Source: Amoebophrya sp. A120 (Eukaryota > Sar > Dinophyceae > Syndiniales > Amoebophryaceae). From it: 64,000 nucleotides of DNA. Shown here piece by piece: positions 35,338 through 47,119 of the stretch. The translations under genes were made by a program, and so were the position numbers. Under the pieces are notes generated by a model. That model was not told where the DNA came from and searched no databases. It saw only the letters and a list, made by a program, of their open reading frames with translations. Numbering within the stretch: position 1 is the first letter of the stretch; every line of letters begins with the position of its first letter. The stretch is from positions 9,245,979-9,309,978 of the forward strand of contig CAJINV010000003.1 in the NCBI GenBank assembly GCA_905178155.1, in the 5' to 3' direction.

Positions 35338-38300
35338 TCAAGACCAGGTAGAGCGCTGAGAGCGTTCTTCTCTATCTTGTGACACAGCCTCCGCACCGCC
35401 GCTCCCGTCCAGAGCGCTTTCAGCAGGAAACTCGGGCTCTTCTTCCTCGGTGTCCGGCGAAGACCATTCACTGTCATCTTCGGAGTCCGTGAGCACGTAC
35501 ATATCTTCTCCAAATACATCGTCAATCTTTTTAAAGACGAACTCGCCCTCACTCACGTCGTCGTCATCCGTATTCATTGCAAAGATGTCCGGCGCAATCG
35601 CAAAGTGAGTGTGATACTAGTTAGTATTAGTAAGCACACAATTATTGTTATAACTCAAATAAAAGCCGCCAGCATGCAAGAAGAGCAAAGCCAGTACCTT
35701 CTGGGTCGCCACAGAGTGAAGCACCTGACGCTAGACAACATCATCGGGCAAGTACCAGTACAATCATCTTCGATGCGCCACCCTGAAACTATCCCGAACC
35801 AGAGCTCGGCTCCCGTCTAGGTTTTTAGTGAGCAGCGCTCTCCCTCTCGAGAGAGCTTGTCAAAATCTGCTGTCCGTTGCAGAGCTTGCACCGGATAGAT
35901 ACTTACTTAATCATATTTATTCTTATTCCGACAAGGTATTTATAATCAAATTCAGCACATGACAAGCCACAGCGAGTTGCAGAACAAGACACATTTGCAT
36001 TTGATAATCCTGGCTGAAGAAGTGCGAATCCGCTGTCCCGTTGACGCTCCGGTACAAGCCACACGCGTGCCACCCTGCCGCACAATACGACAGGTCCTGG
36101 CATTCCCGGAACCCGCAGTCTAGACACGTCACACCCTTGGTCGGCTTGGTCCAAACCTTCCCGCTGCGCTTGAGTTGCAAGTACTTTCGGGGATCCAGCC
36201 GCTTCCAGGTGCCGCAGCAACTTACTCTAACCCAAACGCGGTAGTCCCGCACGTGACCCCAGGCGGCGCGGTTCGGGGTTGTGGTATCGCAGGCGTAATG
36301 GCAATCGCAAAAGATCAGGTCGCTGCATCGAAATTTCGCCGCCGTTTCACACTCACGCAAGATTTTGCCGGTCTTCGGACAGTCAATCTTTCGCCATTTT
36401 CCACAGGCACTGCACTGCAGCTTCGTCACCGGTTCCCCCACTGGCCACGGTCGCGCAGCCGCTCTTCTTTGCACTACCCAGGCGGTGCAGTGAAACACGC
36501 GACCGACAGGTGGGCGAGTGCCGTCAGGATCTTCTTCCAGGAATCGAAACGCGTGAGGTGGCACGGTCCGACGTGCATCTGCTCGGTCGGACGTTTGGCG
36601 GATGGTCGTCCCCAAGTACTTATTGCGGTACAGACAAACTGTTTTCTTTCCGCTCGCACAACCTTTGTTGGCGCGCCTTACCGTTGCAACACTTCGATTG
36701 TGTTCTGTCATCGCGCTCTGCCTTCTCGCCATCACTTGACGACCGACCTGCAGAGAAGAGACCCCCGGCCGGGTTCCGAGGGGTGCCAGATGTCCGTGGC
36801 CTCCTTCAGTGTGGCGGGGATCCCGCCATACCTGCAACCCGGACGACCCGCTCACTCGCGGCAAGAAAGCCTGGTCGTGATGTGATGGTCCTCCAGTTTG
36901 CACAGGAACCTTTGATGTTCCTGCACCTCCTGGTCGTCGGTGTACTCCTTCGACGCGTGAACTGGTGTGATTTGCCGAGGAGCGACGACGCCTGACCGTG
37001 TCTGGAGCATCGAAACCCGACGACGTCTCGCTTTCCGTACTATCCGCCTCTACTTTGGGCTCCACCGCTTCCATTCTGCGGTCACCGGACGAAGATGGAC
37101 GACCCTCGTTTTCTTTAGGAGCTTTCGTGGTATTTGTGGCCTTGATGCTGGTGAGTAAACCATTTGCAGGACGACCACGAGAGGAGATCGATGCGAGTAC
37201 TCGAGCAGGCTGGACATACGAGTTCACGTTTTTTCCGTCGGCTTTTTCATATTGTCGCTCCGCCATCTCCTCCCACGGTGCCGGCAACACTGTTTGCAGC
37301 TGAATGGTGTTCAGCTCCTGATCTGACATTTCTTCGTCACTCTCGTCGACATCCCACCCCATCAGCGTTTGCGATAGACAGGTCTCTACATCCTCGCTGT
37401 AGCTGTTCGGAAACACGGCCGCTGGTGCGATAGCTCCATTTTGTGTTCGAAACCTCGCTTTGGCGCGCTCGTCAGTGATGACACCTATCTCGCTCATGTC
37501 TGTCAGCTGGTCATAAAGTCTTTGACTTCGGCACAAAGTAGCGTCGGATACCGAAGGAGTAAACCCTTGCTCCGAAGTCTGCTCCCCTGCCGAAGTAGTA
37601 GAGATGTGATAGTTATTTCTACCACCGCTGCTGCCGACTTGTTCGATGCCAAATGAGTTGCTTGACCGTGCGGAGGCGCGCGATCTCTGAGTTGCGCCCT
37701 CTAGCACATTTTGCGACACGCGGAGATCAAGGGAGCATGGCACGTGACCAAAACTTGTCGTCCTAAGGAGTGGAAGCGACAGCGGCGCTTCGGAGCTTAG
37801 AACCGATACCCACCTGGCGAAGGAAACGGTCTTTTTCTTGGAGCAGCCAGTGGATTGGGCGTCGCGACGATCTCGTAGTTGCTGAGAAACTTGCGACGAC
37901 GCGATTGCGTCAGCAGATCTCGAAGGATGGTAGAAGTGGCAGTGGGGCGGCGCAGTTTTGGGCGTGGTCACGCTTTGTACAGCATCGGTCTCGATCTCGT
38001 TCGCGCTCTGCAGGACGCCAACCGGACCCATTGAGGGAGCAGGTGCACGAGACTCACCCCAAGACGACGCATAATCCTCTCCTCGGAAAGATGCAACAAG
38101 TGCCAGGGCGGGCGGCCCAGATTCGAGTCGCTGATACAGTTCACGTTGCCGATTCCAATACTCGGGAGTAGTCTCGTCAACCGTCAATCGCTCCTGCTCA
38201 TGCATGGTCGTCCAATGCGTCCACACCTGCTGCCGACCGTGGGCTCTCCGCGCGCTTTCCGCCAGTGACTTTCCCATGTGCATTGTTGGTGGAGAGGTCG

Positions 38301-41300
38301 TTGCTGCGCACGCCGTCGCAGGCAACCAGCTGGTCGTGGCTCGCGGTTCGACATAGACCGCGACTGACGCCGCAAAATTCTGATAATTCGCCAGCTTAGC
38401 TTGCAACTTCTGAGCGCGAAGCAGCTTTTGGCGCACTGGCGCCTGCCAGTCGTAGCTATGCCCTTGGCTCTCCTCTCGGAAACAACCCGCCTTTGCTGCT
38501 GGTGGCCCACCAGGTCTGCACCAAGTGTGACTCAACTTTTCAATGCGAACATCACAACGCCCAGCCATCTGGTTTGCTGTTAAGGCTTTCGCAGCGAGCT
38601 CGTTTCCGTGTGACAGCTGCGACTCTGCACCGCAGCCTCTCGGATGGGCATTTAGGTGTCGCACGAGCTGGGCCTCGAAGTCTGCGTCCAGCGGGTACAA
38701 CGGCAATAAATCTTCTGGCTCGCCGCCGTTCGTCTGCTTGAAACGCTTTTTCTTTGCACAATTTTCTGCCATGCACGCCTCCCGGAAGAGCTCCACCACA
38801 AACCCGAAATCGGTGAGTGCAACGAGCCTTCGCACAATACCTTCGAGCTCCTGAATAACAAGATTCGGGCGCTTAGACAAAGAAAGAGTGTGGTCTCCGT
38901 CCGCGCAGCTATTTCCAGCGCCAGCTGTACTCGAAAGCTCCGCGAAGTGCTGCTGAGATTCTTTCGCGGCAGAGTGCAACTGCACGACGTAGAGAGCACG
39001 AATTACTTCGACTGGAATGAGTCCACACTTCCGTCCGCGATCGACATGCCACATACCCTGCGGATCCCTTCCCAAATACCATTGCTCCGACGCCAAACTT
39101 TTCCGAAACTCCACGGGGTCTTCCACTTTATCGTGGAGCAACCGCAACAGGTCTGTAATGCTTTTTCGCAGGCAGCGCAAATTAATTTGGAGCTGGGATC
39201 TGGAAAACGGCAAGGCGCTGCAGCGCGGTGGCGACGCAGATGATGTAAACAGGGCACCGCGAGAGTATCTTTCAGTGTCAGGAGTCAGAGTGCTCCAGTG
39301 CATACTCTCATCGGTGCTTTGGCGCTCGACATCGAAATCCTCTTGTGCGCTGTGCGAAGGGCCACGACGGTCCTTCATTGTTGTGACAGCATCTATCTCA
39401 GCCGAGGTTTCATCATCCTCAGCACGAACTCTCTTTGCGCGATGTTGCATCGCGGTCTCCGCCGCAGAGATTCTCCTTTCCATAGGCGTTTCGCCACCCA
39501 CGACGCGCTGAAACCGTTTGACTTGTGCCACATGTGCCCGGAACCGCGCCCGAGATACGGCAGTGTTCGAAAACGCGCGCGCTTTGTTCCCGTGAGTGAC
39601 ACCCCTGCGGGGTAGGAGGACGCTTCGTTGCTCCACTTCCTGTAGCCCACTGTGGAGCAGCTTCTCAGCCGGGGGCTTCTCGATACTTTTGAACAGCGTT
39701 TGCAGCGTGTCTTCTCTCCGAGAACGCGTCCACTGCCTACGTGTAAAGCTCTTCATCTTCCGTGTGTCCAACCACGCTCGCAGTACAGGTTGCACATCGC
39801 GTTCACTCCGTGGCAAAAGCAGTGCAGTTGGAGTGGCGCGGTACCGATTACTAGCCTGCGCATCATCCTCCCCCTGCTCGGCCGTTTCGCTATTCTCTTC
39901 CTCTCCGCTGCTTGCTTCGTCCTGTGATTCGCTCGCTGTGCAGCTTCCGTCGTTGGAGAAACTCATCGCGCTCCCATCGTCGTGGTCCTCACCGCTGTTT
40001 AATGCGCCCGCACTACCACTGACACTGTCGTCGTCGCTCACGTTTTCGGAGTCGGACGGCCCCAGGTCAACATCCGGGTTGGACACGCCGGCGCAGGCAA
40101 TCTTAACAGGAGCCGAAGACTCGTACTCGGCCGCCACCACGATCTGATTCTGATTTTTCCTGGGGGCGAAATCCTCGGCAGACGCAGACTCTGGTTGTTG
40201 CTCGCAGCCGCGCGTGACATTTTCCATCTTGTCCCCCAAGAGCAAATGCTGCGGTACCTGTTTCGTGGGTAAGTCCTCCAAGTCTGTCACGTGCACCTCG
40301 CTCGCGTGGCAGCTCGTCAGCACGTCCATCTGGCGCACCGCATTCTCCTCCAGAACTTCGTCAGACGCATGAACCCGGATACGGTCCTCTTGCAGAAGAA
40401 CCGCCCCGCAGGCGGCGCGCGCCTGCAGCATAAGAAACCTACTTTCCTTCAGATCCTGCAGCAGTGGCTGCCACGTGGAACACGCCGAGTCTTCTTGCAT
40501 GTTCTTCTCCGCGCGGACTGAGATGAGACCTAGTTGTTCTCGTGATGAGGACGACTTTTCGCTCCACAATGTTTGCCCCTTCAGCGTTGTTTCCGTAGAC
40601 GGACAGGGAACCGCGGCATCGAAACTCGGCGTAATCGGCCGCGCTGCCGCAGCAAAGTAATGGCGAAGGTGCGCCGGTATTACACCGGTCCGCATGCTGA
40701 CTTTTGGCGACGCCGGGGCCCAGCGTCCTCCAATCAAGTGACAATCGCCACTTCTACCCCTACTGCCAACAGCAGCTGCACTCGGTGCCGTATTGTATCG
40801 GAAACAAACGCTTCGAACAGCCGTTTCCTCGTTAATTTTTGGTTCCGCACTATCCATTCCTCGACGGGCAACTTCTTCCGAGGAAGCGAGACGAACAACC
40901 CGCAGCGCCGGTAGCGACGTTACTACTTCTCCACATCCGGACCCTCCTCCCAGGTTCTCGCATCTGACTGGTCCTCCTTCTGGAATTTCGCCAGAATCAG
41001 CACCGGCAAGTAGACAAGGTGTAGTTCCCGGTTCATCCAGCACGGGAATTGACGGCGCCGGATCTGCGTGCAGCTCGTGGCCACCGTCAAACGAAATGTG
41101 GTCCATATTGGGATAAAACGGCAGAAAAGCGGAGCTGCCGCTGTGCCAGAATTCCCGGTCGCGAAATATCTCTTCCCAACTGGAGGCGAAGTACAGAGTT
41201 TCCTCAAGGTGGTTCTCTACGGCTGCGTCGTGGTCCGTGACTTCATCTGTAGAAGCGGGCGATGAGGACGAATTGTCGTCGCAGGACGAATTGTCGTCGC

Positions 41301-41820
41301 CGGCTGCGGCCTGCCAGATCTCGTCGCCGCGTTCGGAGTCCAAGGACTCGGGCTCACTCTGTGCGCCCACTCGGTGGGCCGTGCGCTGTTCACGGATTGC
41401 GCGGCGTTGCGACGCTACATTAACCGAGGAGACACACTTCTGGCTCCTCCCGTTTCTTGAACATGCGCTAGAAGTAGCGGCGCGGCGCCCCATTGCTCGC
41501 CCGCCGGTCGTCGCGATCGGATCCCCCCGAAGTGGCACCCGCACCTCCGAACGCTCGGCTGTCCGACTAGTTTCGCGGTCAAGCCGAGAAGTGTTGGAGG
41601 ATGCGCAACTGGGGCCTTTTCGCGGAAGCGCGACACTGTCCTCCATCCACCTCCTGGAAGCCGATGAGATGCCGCGTCTTGCCGTTCCGCGCTGACCTGC
41701 TACAGAACTGGCAGAAGTCGCAGATGTACAACTATCGCAGTCACTGTCGCTGGCATCTGTGTTCTCGGTCTCTCCGTCTGCGGAATCCCCAGAGGCATCG
41801 CGCTCGTCCGCGTGCTCCAC
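35338..41820 (-). CDS. Very large protein with C-terminal CW-type zinc fingers
   Basis: Two exons (36007-41820 and 35338-35565) join across an introner to give at least 2013 residues, in frame. CW domains read histone H3 lysine-4 methylation in chromatin proteins. Here a CW-like module starts near residue 1795 (KLQCSACGKWRKI, later FRCSDLIFCDCHYAC). A second, more degenerate one follows (WVRVSCCGTWKRLD, then VTCLDCGFRECQDLSYC). The remaining ~1790 residues are acidic, Ser-rich and largely low-complexity, with possible helical patches (residues ~880-1130). The short final exon is strongly acidic (DDDDVSEGEF, TDSEDDSEWSS). The frame begins with GTG at 41820 and has no upstream ATG before a stop, so a 5' exon is probably missing or translation starts at the ATG at residue 59. 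A nuclear chromatin role is inferred from the CW modules alone. Confidence 0.8.
35571..36006. mobile_element. Degenerate introner element near the 3' end of the large CW gene
   Basis: The right end is complementary to TATCAAATGCAAATGTGTCT and the left end is TATTCATTGCAAAGATGTCC, a diverged family A pair. The flanking pentamers are ATCCG (35566-35570) and ATCCT (36007-36011), one mismatch. Excision joins DSHFFSQD to DDDVSEGEFVFKK in frame. At 436 bp with imperfect ends it appears older than the other family A members. Confidence 0.7.
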
Positions 41821-42291
41821 AATCTCGGCGCATCCAAGAGAAACTCCTCACCACATATATAAACAAACTCGCACCCACTTGTTGAGCACGTCCACAGATG
41901 AATCCTACTAAGAACTGATAACCTGAAGCTCCAAACCGATCAAAGTCAAAGCTCCAAATTTTACACAAAAAAAAAGGCTGGAAGAAATGCGCGATAGCAA
42001 TGTACCGAACGGCTTTCTGAAACTGCAAGGCTTTCGTAAAAACCAACCAACGAATTTCATGAATCAATGTGGTGAGGGTGTGAATTTCTCTGGAATACAG
42101 TGTGATTCGTCTCCGGTACGACACCGATAATCGTATCCCATGTAAAATCACCATCGCCACCGTGAGCAAGAACTGTTCGTTATCTAATGAAGAAAACTCA
42201 AGGGTACTAGATGAGACGTGTTGCGTTCTCCTTCTCTACTTATTTGTATACAGGATTATTATCATTTATCACTAAAGTGGGACAGTCATTT

Positions 42292-44199
42292 TCAGCTGGG
42301 ATAGGCCTCCACCGAATCGTAAAGCACGCGCTTCTGTTCGTCCAAGATCCGCCAGGTTTTCTTCGCCTTGCCGCGCTTTTTGACCACCCGCACGGGACCC
42401 AGCGCATCCTCCGGCTGCAGCGCCGGAGGAAGGGATCCCATGACGCAGTACAAGTGACGCAAAAAGGCGATGCCGCCGGGGTCGCCGTCGCCCGCTGTCC
42501 CCCCGTTCACAAAGTGTTCGTCCTCCAGGTCGTCTTGCAGAAAGGGCTGACAGGCCCCGAAAAAAGCAAGTTCGCCAATCGACCGGACACCTGGGTAGAA
42601 GTAGTCGTCCACCCCCTTCTGCCAGGGTAGCGCCTCGTCGAGCGCGCTGCGCGGCCCCGCACAATCCACACTGTCCCACCAGCCGCGCGCCAAAAGCGGG
42701 CAAGACTGTGCGCGAGAGACCTCCTCCGCAAATTGCTGGAACCGAAGGTCGATCGTGCGGCACTCTGCACCTCTCTTCCGCGCTGCTTCGGCGGAATATG
42801 GCGGTGGGTAAATAAATTTCGTCATAAACCGAAGCAGCTTCCCGAGAGACAGTGCCTCTAAATCGTAGTCATCGCGTACGAAATTCGCAAACAGTGTCTG
42901 TACTGCCCCTCGAGCAGCGCCTCGGCGCGCCATCTCGTGTACTATTGCAATGTCATTCAGGAGCTGCCTGAGTGTTTGATCTTGATGTTGCTCTTCGACG
43001 TAGCGGTCTGATTCTGCATCGTCAGCCTTCCCTCCAACCAAAGCGCCACCAGATGACGTCAGCACTTCGTGCGCTTCGTCATGATGGGCGCCCCAGTCTG
43101 CGGGCGTCCAGAACGCCTTCTCTTCTAGAGCGTGGCACCAAAGCTCGGGCTCGACAGCCGCTCGGATCGGAAAGAAGACATCCTGCAGAAATTCTGTGTC
43201 GGGCTTGGCCTTTGGCATCTCCGAATAGATGCCTCTTCGCTCTCGTCCCCCTTCTTGCAGGGCATAATTCTTCCACGAGCCGTCCTGCTTCCGGGAAGAT
43301 TCGCGGGCATGAAGTACTTCGTACAAGCTTTCCTTCTCACACACATGAGTACGACCAGAATTATCGAGACCAAAAGTGGAGTTGCGCTCGAGGAGAGATG
43401 CATCGTTATTTCCCGCCTTCTGCTCGAACAAAAAAACGGAAGGCTGCTGCAGCCCCTCCTCGATCACGGCGCTGTCGCTTGCGCGATAGAAGTTTTCGCT
43501 ATTCTTACTCTCTCCGCAGACCGCGGTATTTGACACCGGCGTGCTGCTCCCGGAAGCGTTGCAGATCCCGTCGTCAGTAAAAGAGAAATCGCCAGCGGAG
43601 GCTGAAGATGGCGACCCGTGATGCGACGGAGGCTTGACGGTCTGCACCTGCAATTCCGGCGAACCGCACGAAGCAACCCGCTGCCCCTCTCGTCCATTTT
43701 TTTCGCCGAAAGAACCGCTTCGCGCTCGTCCACGTTGGTCATCTTCAGACAGCGCTAGCTGTTCTGATTCCTGCGGCTCGAGTGCAAAGAAGGAAGGACT
43801 ATCTGCGTCAGCCGGCATGGTTTTGATAGACCTGGAATTAGCGCGGTCCCGAGCCTTCTGCTCGCCGTTTTCCGACCCGGCCGGTGGAGCATCTTCGCTG
43901 GAGAGACACCGGTCTCGACGTCGCCCTGGGCACTGGCGCTCACTCTGAGGCCTGAGGGCTTTCTTGTCTTCTGACTCATCATGACACGACTCCTCCACGG
44001 AGACCTCGGCCTCGTTGTCGCCGAAGTCGGCCGCAGCGTGGTGCCTGCCTTCCGCAAAGCACATGTTGCCTTCTTTCGTTGGTCTCCCATCACCGCAGTG
44101 CGGAGAATTATACGCGACTTCCGCCCGACCAGATCCAGCAGAGCGCTCGCGTTGACTACTGCTCAGTCCAGTTTCGTCAAGGGACGGAGATATTTGCAT
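42292..44199 (-). CDS. Unrecognised protein, disordered N-half and conserved-looking C-half
   Basis: From the ATG at 44199 the frame gives ~635 residues. The frame is open further to 44256 but only with a TTG. Residues 1-~350 are Ser/Glu/Lys-rich and probably disordered. From about residue 360 composition becomes that of a folded protein: FFPIRAAVEPELWCHALEEK, LRQLLNDIAIVHEMARRGAA, LEALSLGKLLRFMTKFIYPP, and a C-terminal VRVVKKRGKAKKTWRILDEQ followed by KRVLYDSVEAYPS. I do not recognise the family. It lies between two CW zinc-finger genes on the same strand, which may be coincidence. No introner was found in it, and a single exon explains the whole frame. Confidence 0.65.
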   Translation of the reverse strand: MQISPSLDETGLSSSQRERSAGSGRAEVAYNSPHCGDGRPTKEGNMCFAEGRHHAAADFGDNEAEVSVEESCHDESEDKKALRPQSERQCPGRRRDRCLSSEDAPPAGSENGEQKARDRANSRSIKTMPADADSPSFFALEPQESEQLALSEDDQRGRARSGSFGEKNGREGQRVASCGSPELQVQTVKPPSHHGSPSSASAGDFSFTDDGICNASGSSTPVSNTAVCGESKNSENFYRASDSAVIEEGLQQPSVFLFEQKAGNNDASLLERNSTFGLDNSGRTHVCEKESLYEVLHARESSRKQDGSWKNYALQEGGRERRGIYSEMPKAKPDTEFLQDVFFPIRAAVEPELWCHALEEKAFWTPADWGAHHDEAHEVLTSSGGALVGGKADDAESDRYVEEQHQDQTLRQLLNDIAIVHEMARRGAARGAVQTLFANFVRDDYDLEALSLGKLLRFMTKFIYPPPYSAEAARKRGAECRTIDLRFQQFAEEVSRAQSCPLLARGWWDSVDCAGPRSALDEALPWQKGVDDYFYPGVRSIGELAFFGACQPFLQDDLEDEHFVNGGTAGDGDPGGIAFLRHLYCVMGSLPPALQPEDALGPVRVVKKRGKAKKTWRILDEQKRVLYDSVEAYPS

Positions 44200-44449
44200 C
44201 TCACGGCGCGCTCCAGTTCTATTCGCTTGTTCCAGTTCCACTCGTATACCATGCAAGAATGGGTTCTACTCTGGGCGTCTACTCTGGGCGACGTTTTAGT
44301 GTGTATCTTTGCAGCATCGGCATTGCGTCTACTTATAGGAAAGCAATACCGGCAGATACGCAAGGTTTTTCTGTATACACATAAACTACGAATAGAGCGC
44401 AAAATAATTGCAGAGCGATTTACCTTATGCATATGCTCGACTGGATAGC

Positions 44450-45860
44450 CGTAAAACAGTTTGTAAACACTGAATTTTTAGTGATCAGCTTTTCCTTTGC
44501 CGGAGGACTAGAACCCATTTGAACGGCATAATATTTTCAATGGGACGTCGTCGTGGCATCCTATGTGATTGCGACAGGAGCACCGGGGACGAGTGAGTAA
44601 TATTGGCACTGCTTCTCCTTTCGCCGCAATCAGCACGGTCGTGCTGTCGCTGTTTCCCTTGCTGGTGACGCTGGCGCCTCTGCAGCTGCAGTTCTTGCAT
44701 AAGAAGGCTCGCTTGCGCGTACAGGAAGGGAGCCTTCGGCAGCTTACATCCCTCGACCCGATAGGTTTCCATCAATCGGGTTAGCGGTCCTTCACGGATC
44801 TGTCGCACGATGGTGAGATTCTCTGTCACTCCCTTATGGCCTTCTCAGCTGGGACACTCCCCGCCCTGACCAAGTTTTGGGCGGTTCTAGTACCGCGCAC
44901 TCCCTGAAAGCCTGCGCACAAGTTTTTTTATTTCGATCGTTGCTAGGTGTAGTTTTTTCTGTTTCCTCCCCGATATTAGGATGAACATACACCCCCAGAG
45001 GCGTTTTTCCTCCAGCAAAATGCATCAAGACGTACTCCACTTTGAGTTCGCCATGCAAGAAAAACTTCACTGTTCTCTTCAGTTTTCTTGCACCCTTGCG
45101 GTAGGAGCGACAAAAAAATGCGGCTTGCCTGATACAGTCGAGCGTCGTGTCCTCACAGCTGAGCGCGCCATACTCTTCACAGCTGACGCCACCGTCAAGG
45201 TGCTTTATGCAAATGGTAGCTGGGACATTGCCACCAAAGCGAAAACCAAAAAGAAAGACGCGAGTATTACATACATAAGCTTCACTTCCACAACCAAAGG
45301 CGAGCTAGGCTGCGTCACCAGCGTTGGGAACTGCAACTGAGTGCATATGTATCAGCAACAGCAACACCATGAGCTCCATGTGATGAAATAAAAACTTTTT
45401 GTCATAAGTGTGCAATATGTATACAGAAATCGTGGCGATTTTGCGCCTGATCAATCTTCTCGGTCCTGAACGCAAGTATCATCCCAGATCGTGCTCGTGT
45501 GTGATAAGTTTGCATTTGAATTGTGGAAAATGCCGTACCACCGTTTCCAGTGTTGCACAAACCAAATGGCGTTTTGGGCACGTGTTGCAGCGCACCAGGA
45601 CTTATCAAATCCAAGAGAAAAAGAGTCGCTGTTGCATTTGCACGAAGCCGTAAACAGAGTTTTAGATTCCACGTGAGTGTGGTTCTCTGTCTCCTGTACC
45701 TGTTGAAGAGCGGTCAGCAAACTAATAAATATTCGTTACATCGACGTCCTGGTTAACGCATCTGATGCGAAAAACCACCACTTTGCTCTAGGAATTCGTC
45801 ATGCACAATTGACAAACTCGAAGCAAGCGAGTTCGCGCAAGCCGACCGTAGATGTGCTAT
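44450..45860. other. Intergenic stretch with one plus-strand frame of note
   Basis: On the plus strand, 44981-45340 encodes 119 residues including VLTAERAILFTADATVKVLY followed by ANGSWDIATK, a pattern of repeated beta-strand 'DGT/NGS' units like those in some flagellar central-apparatus proteins. The resemblance is weak, no flanking exons were traced, and it would be the only gene on the plus strand, so I list it as a possibility only. Nothing else is supported. Confidence 0.25.
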
Positions 45861-45865
45861 TGTCA

Positions 45866-47014
45866 TTATCTACAAGTTATACATGAAAATGCTTCATCTG
45901 ACGACCACACTTTTGCAATGGATAGAACTAGATTCCGAAGCAAGGTATCTCCGTCCTCGGTCGTATAACGCGACCGCGGATGTGGCGCCGTCGGTAATTT
46001 CGGTTTGTGCATATCGTGTGCCGGGCCTCGTTGTCGAGGCCCCGGAGCAGGGAGTGCCAGGGAGGCCTCGTCACCAGGCTCGCTACACGTGCACCCCTCG
46101 AGCGCATTGCAAGAGAGAACACTCCGCGTCTTTTTCGACGACTTCGATCGGAAGAACCGCGAAGCTTCTCTGTCGACAAGCCGCCACTTAGAGCACAATG
46201 CACACTGTAGCCAGCTAGCTTCCCCACTCTCGAGCATCGCTTTCAAATGCGCATGGGCTCGCGACAGTGCTGCCTGGTGAAGCCCGTTGCTGGAAGCACA
46301 CGACTTCGCCTGCGGATTAGTATGATACTGCAGCTGATTGCGCACTGGTCCCCTCATCTTGTTTTCATCTGTTGTACTCGCACTCACCGATACTTCTGCA
46401 GGCGCGGACTTACACGTATCAGACGTGGTGGACGAAGTTGCAGATCTCTCAACTACAATATCATCCCGCCTTTCTTCGAACGTGGCATGCACTCTGTTCA
46501 TCTCCCGTTTCCGCGACCGAGACCGTGACGAATTTGCATTTATTCCGTGTTCGTATTCGAGAAATTCTCGCTCCATCTGCAGCCCCTTACGAATTCGCGC
46601 GTTTGCGTCGGCCACTGCTTGGCGCTGAGACGGCTCGCGCATCTGCACAGCGGGATTCGGCTTCGTCGCTTGTGCCGCTGTAGCTGATGAGGCTCTTACT
46701 ACTCGTGCCTTGTAACCTCTGCTGCCAGGAGCTGCCGCAGCACCTCTCCTGCTGCCGTGACGACCCCCGTCCCGTCCAAGAACACGCCATCCCGTCTCAG
46801 TCGTATCTACTTCCTCCGATCGCGCCCACTTGCGCCGCAACTCTGTTACTGGCGATAAGTGCGTAGAAGTACCTGCAGCCAGGAGGCTGCCAAGCCGCTC
46901 CCGCTCGCGAACCTCGAGCCGGTGCCGCACCGCAACCATCTCGGGAAGCCATAGTGGCGCATGATCCGTATTCTCCTGCCTGTGACTTGTATGCCCCAGC
47001 CCAAGCAGGTCCAT
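45866..47014 (-). CDS. CW-type zinc-finger protein
   Basis: The frame starts at an ATG (47014) and encodes up to 382 residues. A CW domain lies at about residues 267-312: the N-terminal WLQCALCSKWRLVD has the classic W-x-Q-C-x2-C-x-K-W-R arrangement, and LSCNALEGCTCSEPGDE supplies the last zinc-binding cysteines and the C..PE-type turn. By family knowledge CW domains bind the methylated tail of histone H3, so a chromatin-reader role is likely. The rest is Arg/Ser-rich and charged. At 45924 the minus strand enters TATCCATTGCAAAAGTGTGG, which looks like an introner terminus, so the true exon probably ends after RNLVL and the last ~20 residues of the open frame may not be coding. The second introner end was not found. 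Confidence 0.8.
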   Translation of the reverse strand: MDLLGLGHTSHRQENTDHAPLWLPEMVAVRHRLEVRERERLGSLLAAGTSTHLSPVTELRRKWARSEEVDTTETGWRVLGRDGGRHGSRRGAAAAPGSRGYKARVVRASSATAAQATKPNPAVQMREPSQRQAVADANARIRKGLQMEREFLEYEHGINANSSRSRSRKREMNRVHATFEERRDDIVVERSATSSTTSDTCKSAPAEVSVSASTTDENKMRGPVRNQLQYHTNPQAKSCASSNGLHQAALSRAHAHLKAMLESGEASWLQCALCSKWRLVDREASRFFRSKSSKKTRSVLSCNALEGCTCSEPGDEASLALPAPGPRQRGPAHDMHKPKLPTAPHPRSRYTTEDGDTLLRNLVLSIAKVWSSDEAFSCITCR

Positions 47015-47119
47015 TTTTCAAAATATGCACACGCCTGCACAGCAGGCAAGGCAAAACCTACAACTCTGCCACCTATGCTGGATCACACACACGCTCCTCT
47101 AATATTGCGCTATTTGCTA

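Noticed and set aside
36175-36995. Two plus-strand frames of about 237 codons
   Set aside because: Antisense shadows of the CW zinc-finger exon.
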